Shown here piece after piece: positions 63,614 through 64,000 of a stretch of 64,000 nucleotides of DNA. The translations under genes and the position numbers were made by a program. The stretch comes from Ctenosaura bakeri (lineage: Eukaryota; Chordata; Lepidosauria; Squamata; Iguanidae). The DNA is taken from contig CAOLHI010000389.1 of NCBI GenBank assembly GCA_948474755.1, positions 248,001-312,000 of the forward strand, written 5' to 3'. The first letter of the stretch is position 1. Every line of letters starts with the position of its first letter. The notes below the pieces were generated by a model. That model ran no database searches, had not been told where the DNA came from, and saw only the letters and a program-made list of their open reading frames with translations.

Positions 63614-63800
63614 TGCCTTCAAGTCATTTCCAATTTAGGGCAACCCTAAGGTGAACCTATCATGGGGTTTTCTGGGGGCTGAGTGTGTGAGATCCATGCA
63701 AGGTCACCCAGTGGGTTTCCATCTCTGAGCAGAAAATTGTGCTCTGATCTCCAGGGTTGTAGTCCAACACTCAAACCGTTATCCCACACTGGCTCTGATA
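63578..63800 (-). mobile_element. Sauria-type SINE, antisense, with (TAG)n tail
   Basis: Tail complement GTGTGCCTTCAAGTCATTTC near 63613, and head complement GGTTGTAGTCCAACACTCAA at 63755. The 3' tail has become a (TAG)n microsatellite at 63579-63613. Confidence 0.85.
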
Positions 63801-64000
63801 AATAAAATGTGAGCTAAATTTCCTTAGGTTTGATTACATCTCCAGAAACTGTTTCTATGCAAGATGCCTACTTCATAGAATGGGGTGAGGCTCAGTGAAC
63901 ACTCCAGATTAACTATTGCCACGCCACTTAAGAGTTTTCAGTTTAATATGATTGTTTTACTAACAAAGCATAACTGCACAACATACTCATGATGTTAACA

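Noticed and set aside
39906..64000. The start of TC2N or another neighbouring gene downstream of FBLN5.
   Set aside because: No exon-like sequence with flanking splice sites and recognisable protein similarity was found; absence by eye is not proof.

Overview
The window is vertebrate nuclear DNA, almost certainly from a squamate reptile. It is intron-rich and AT-rich, and it is full of repeats typical of lizards and snakes: CR1 and L3-like LINEs, Bov-B, L2-like tails, Sauria-type tRNA SINEs, 5S rRNA-derived SINEs and solo LTRs. I cannot name the species.

The only host gene I can support is FBLN5 (fibulin-5), on the + strand. Seven exons lie between 8393 and 38581. They encode EGF-like domains 2 to 6 and the C-terminal fibulin domain, ending at a TAA stop. 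The 3' UTR probably ends near 39440-39460. The 5' exons (signal peptide, RGD-bearing first EGF domain, Pro/Tyr-rich insert) lie before position 1. From about 39.5 kb to 64 kb I find no host exon; that stretch is intergenic or a very large intron, layered with repeats.

The outstanding object is a complete, apparently recent DIRS-type tyrosine-recombinase retrotransposon (21468-27552) in the FBLN5 intron between the EGF5 and EGF6 exons. It is much richer in GC than its surroundings. It has near-identical inverted terminal repeats, an internal complementary region that records a circle junction, TTC at both edges, and three long open frames. These encode a Gag with a Lys-rich tract and an RS domain, RT-RNase H plus the DIRS methyltransferase-like domain, and a tyrosine recombinase with its catalytic residues present. 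The RT and recombinase frames overlap by about 1.3 kb.

Layout: 1-8.4 kb, intron with an LTR-like block and MITEs; 8.4-19.7 kb, four EGF exons with an antisense LTR, an antisense L3 LINE and SINEs; 19.7-31.9 kb, a large intron with the DIRS element and a decayed Bov-B; 31.9-38.6 kb, the last three exons with an antisense CR1; 39.5-64 kb, no genes, but three CR1/L3 LINEs (one carrying a strong hairpin and inverted duplication), several LTRs and a four-layer nest of insertions at 61.3-63.4 kb.

Repeat families were named by recognising characteristic sequence, without a database search. Repeat edges are approximate unless terminal repeats or target duplications are quoted.
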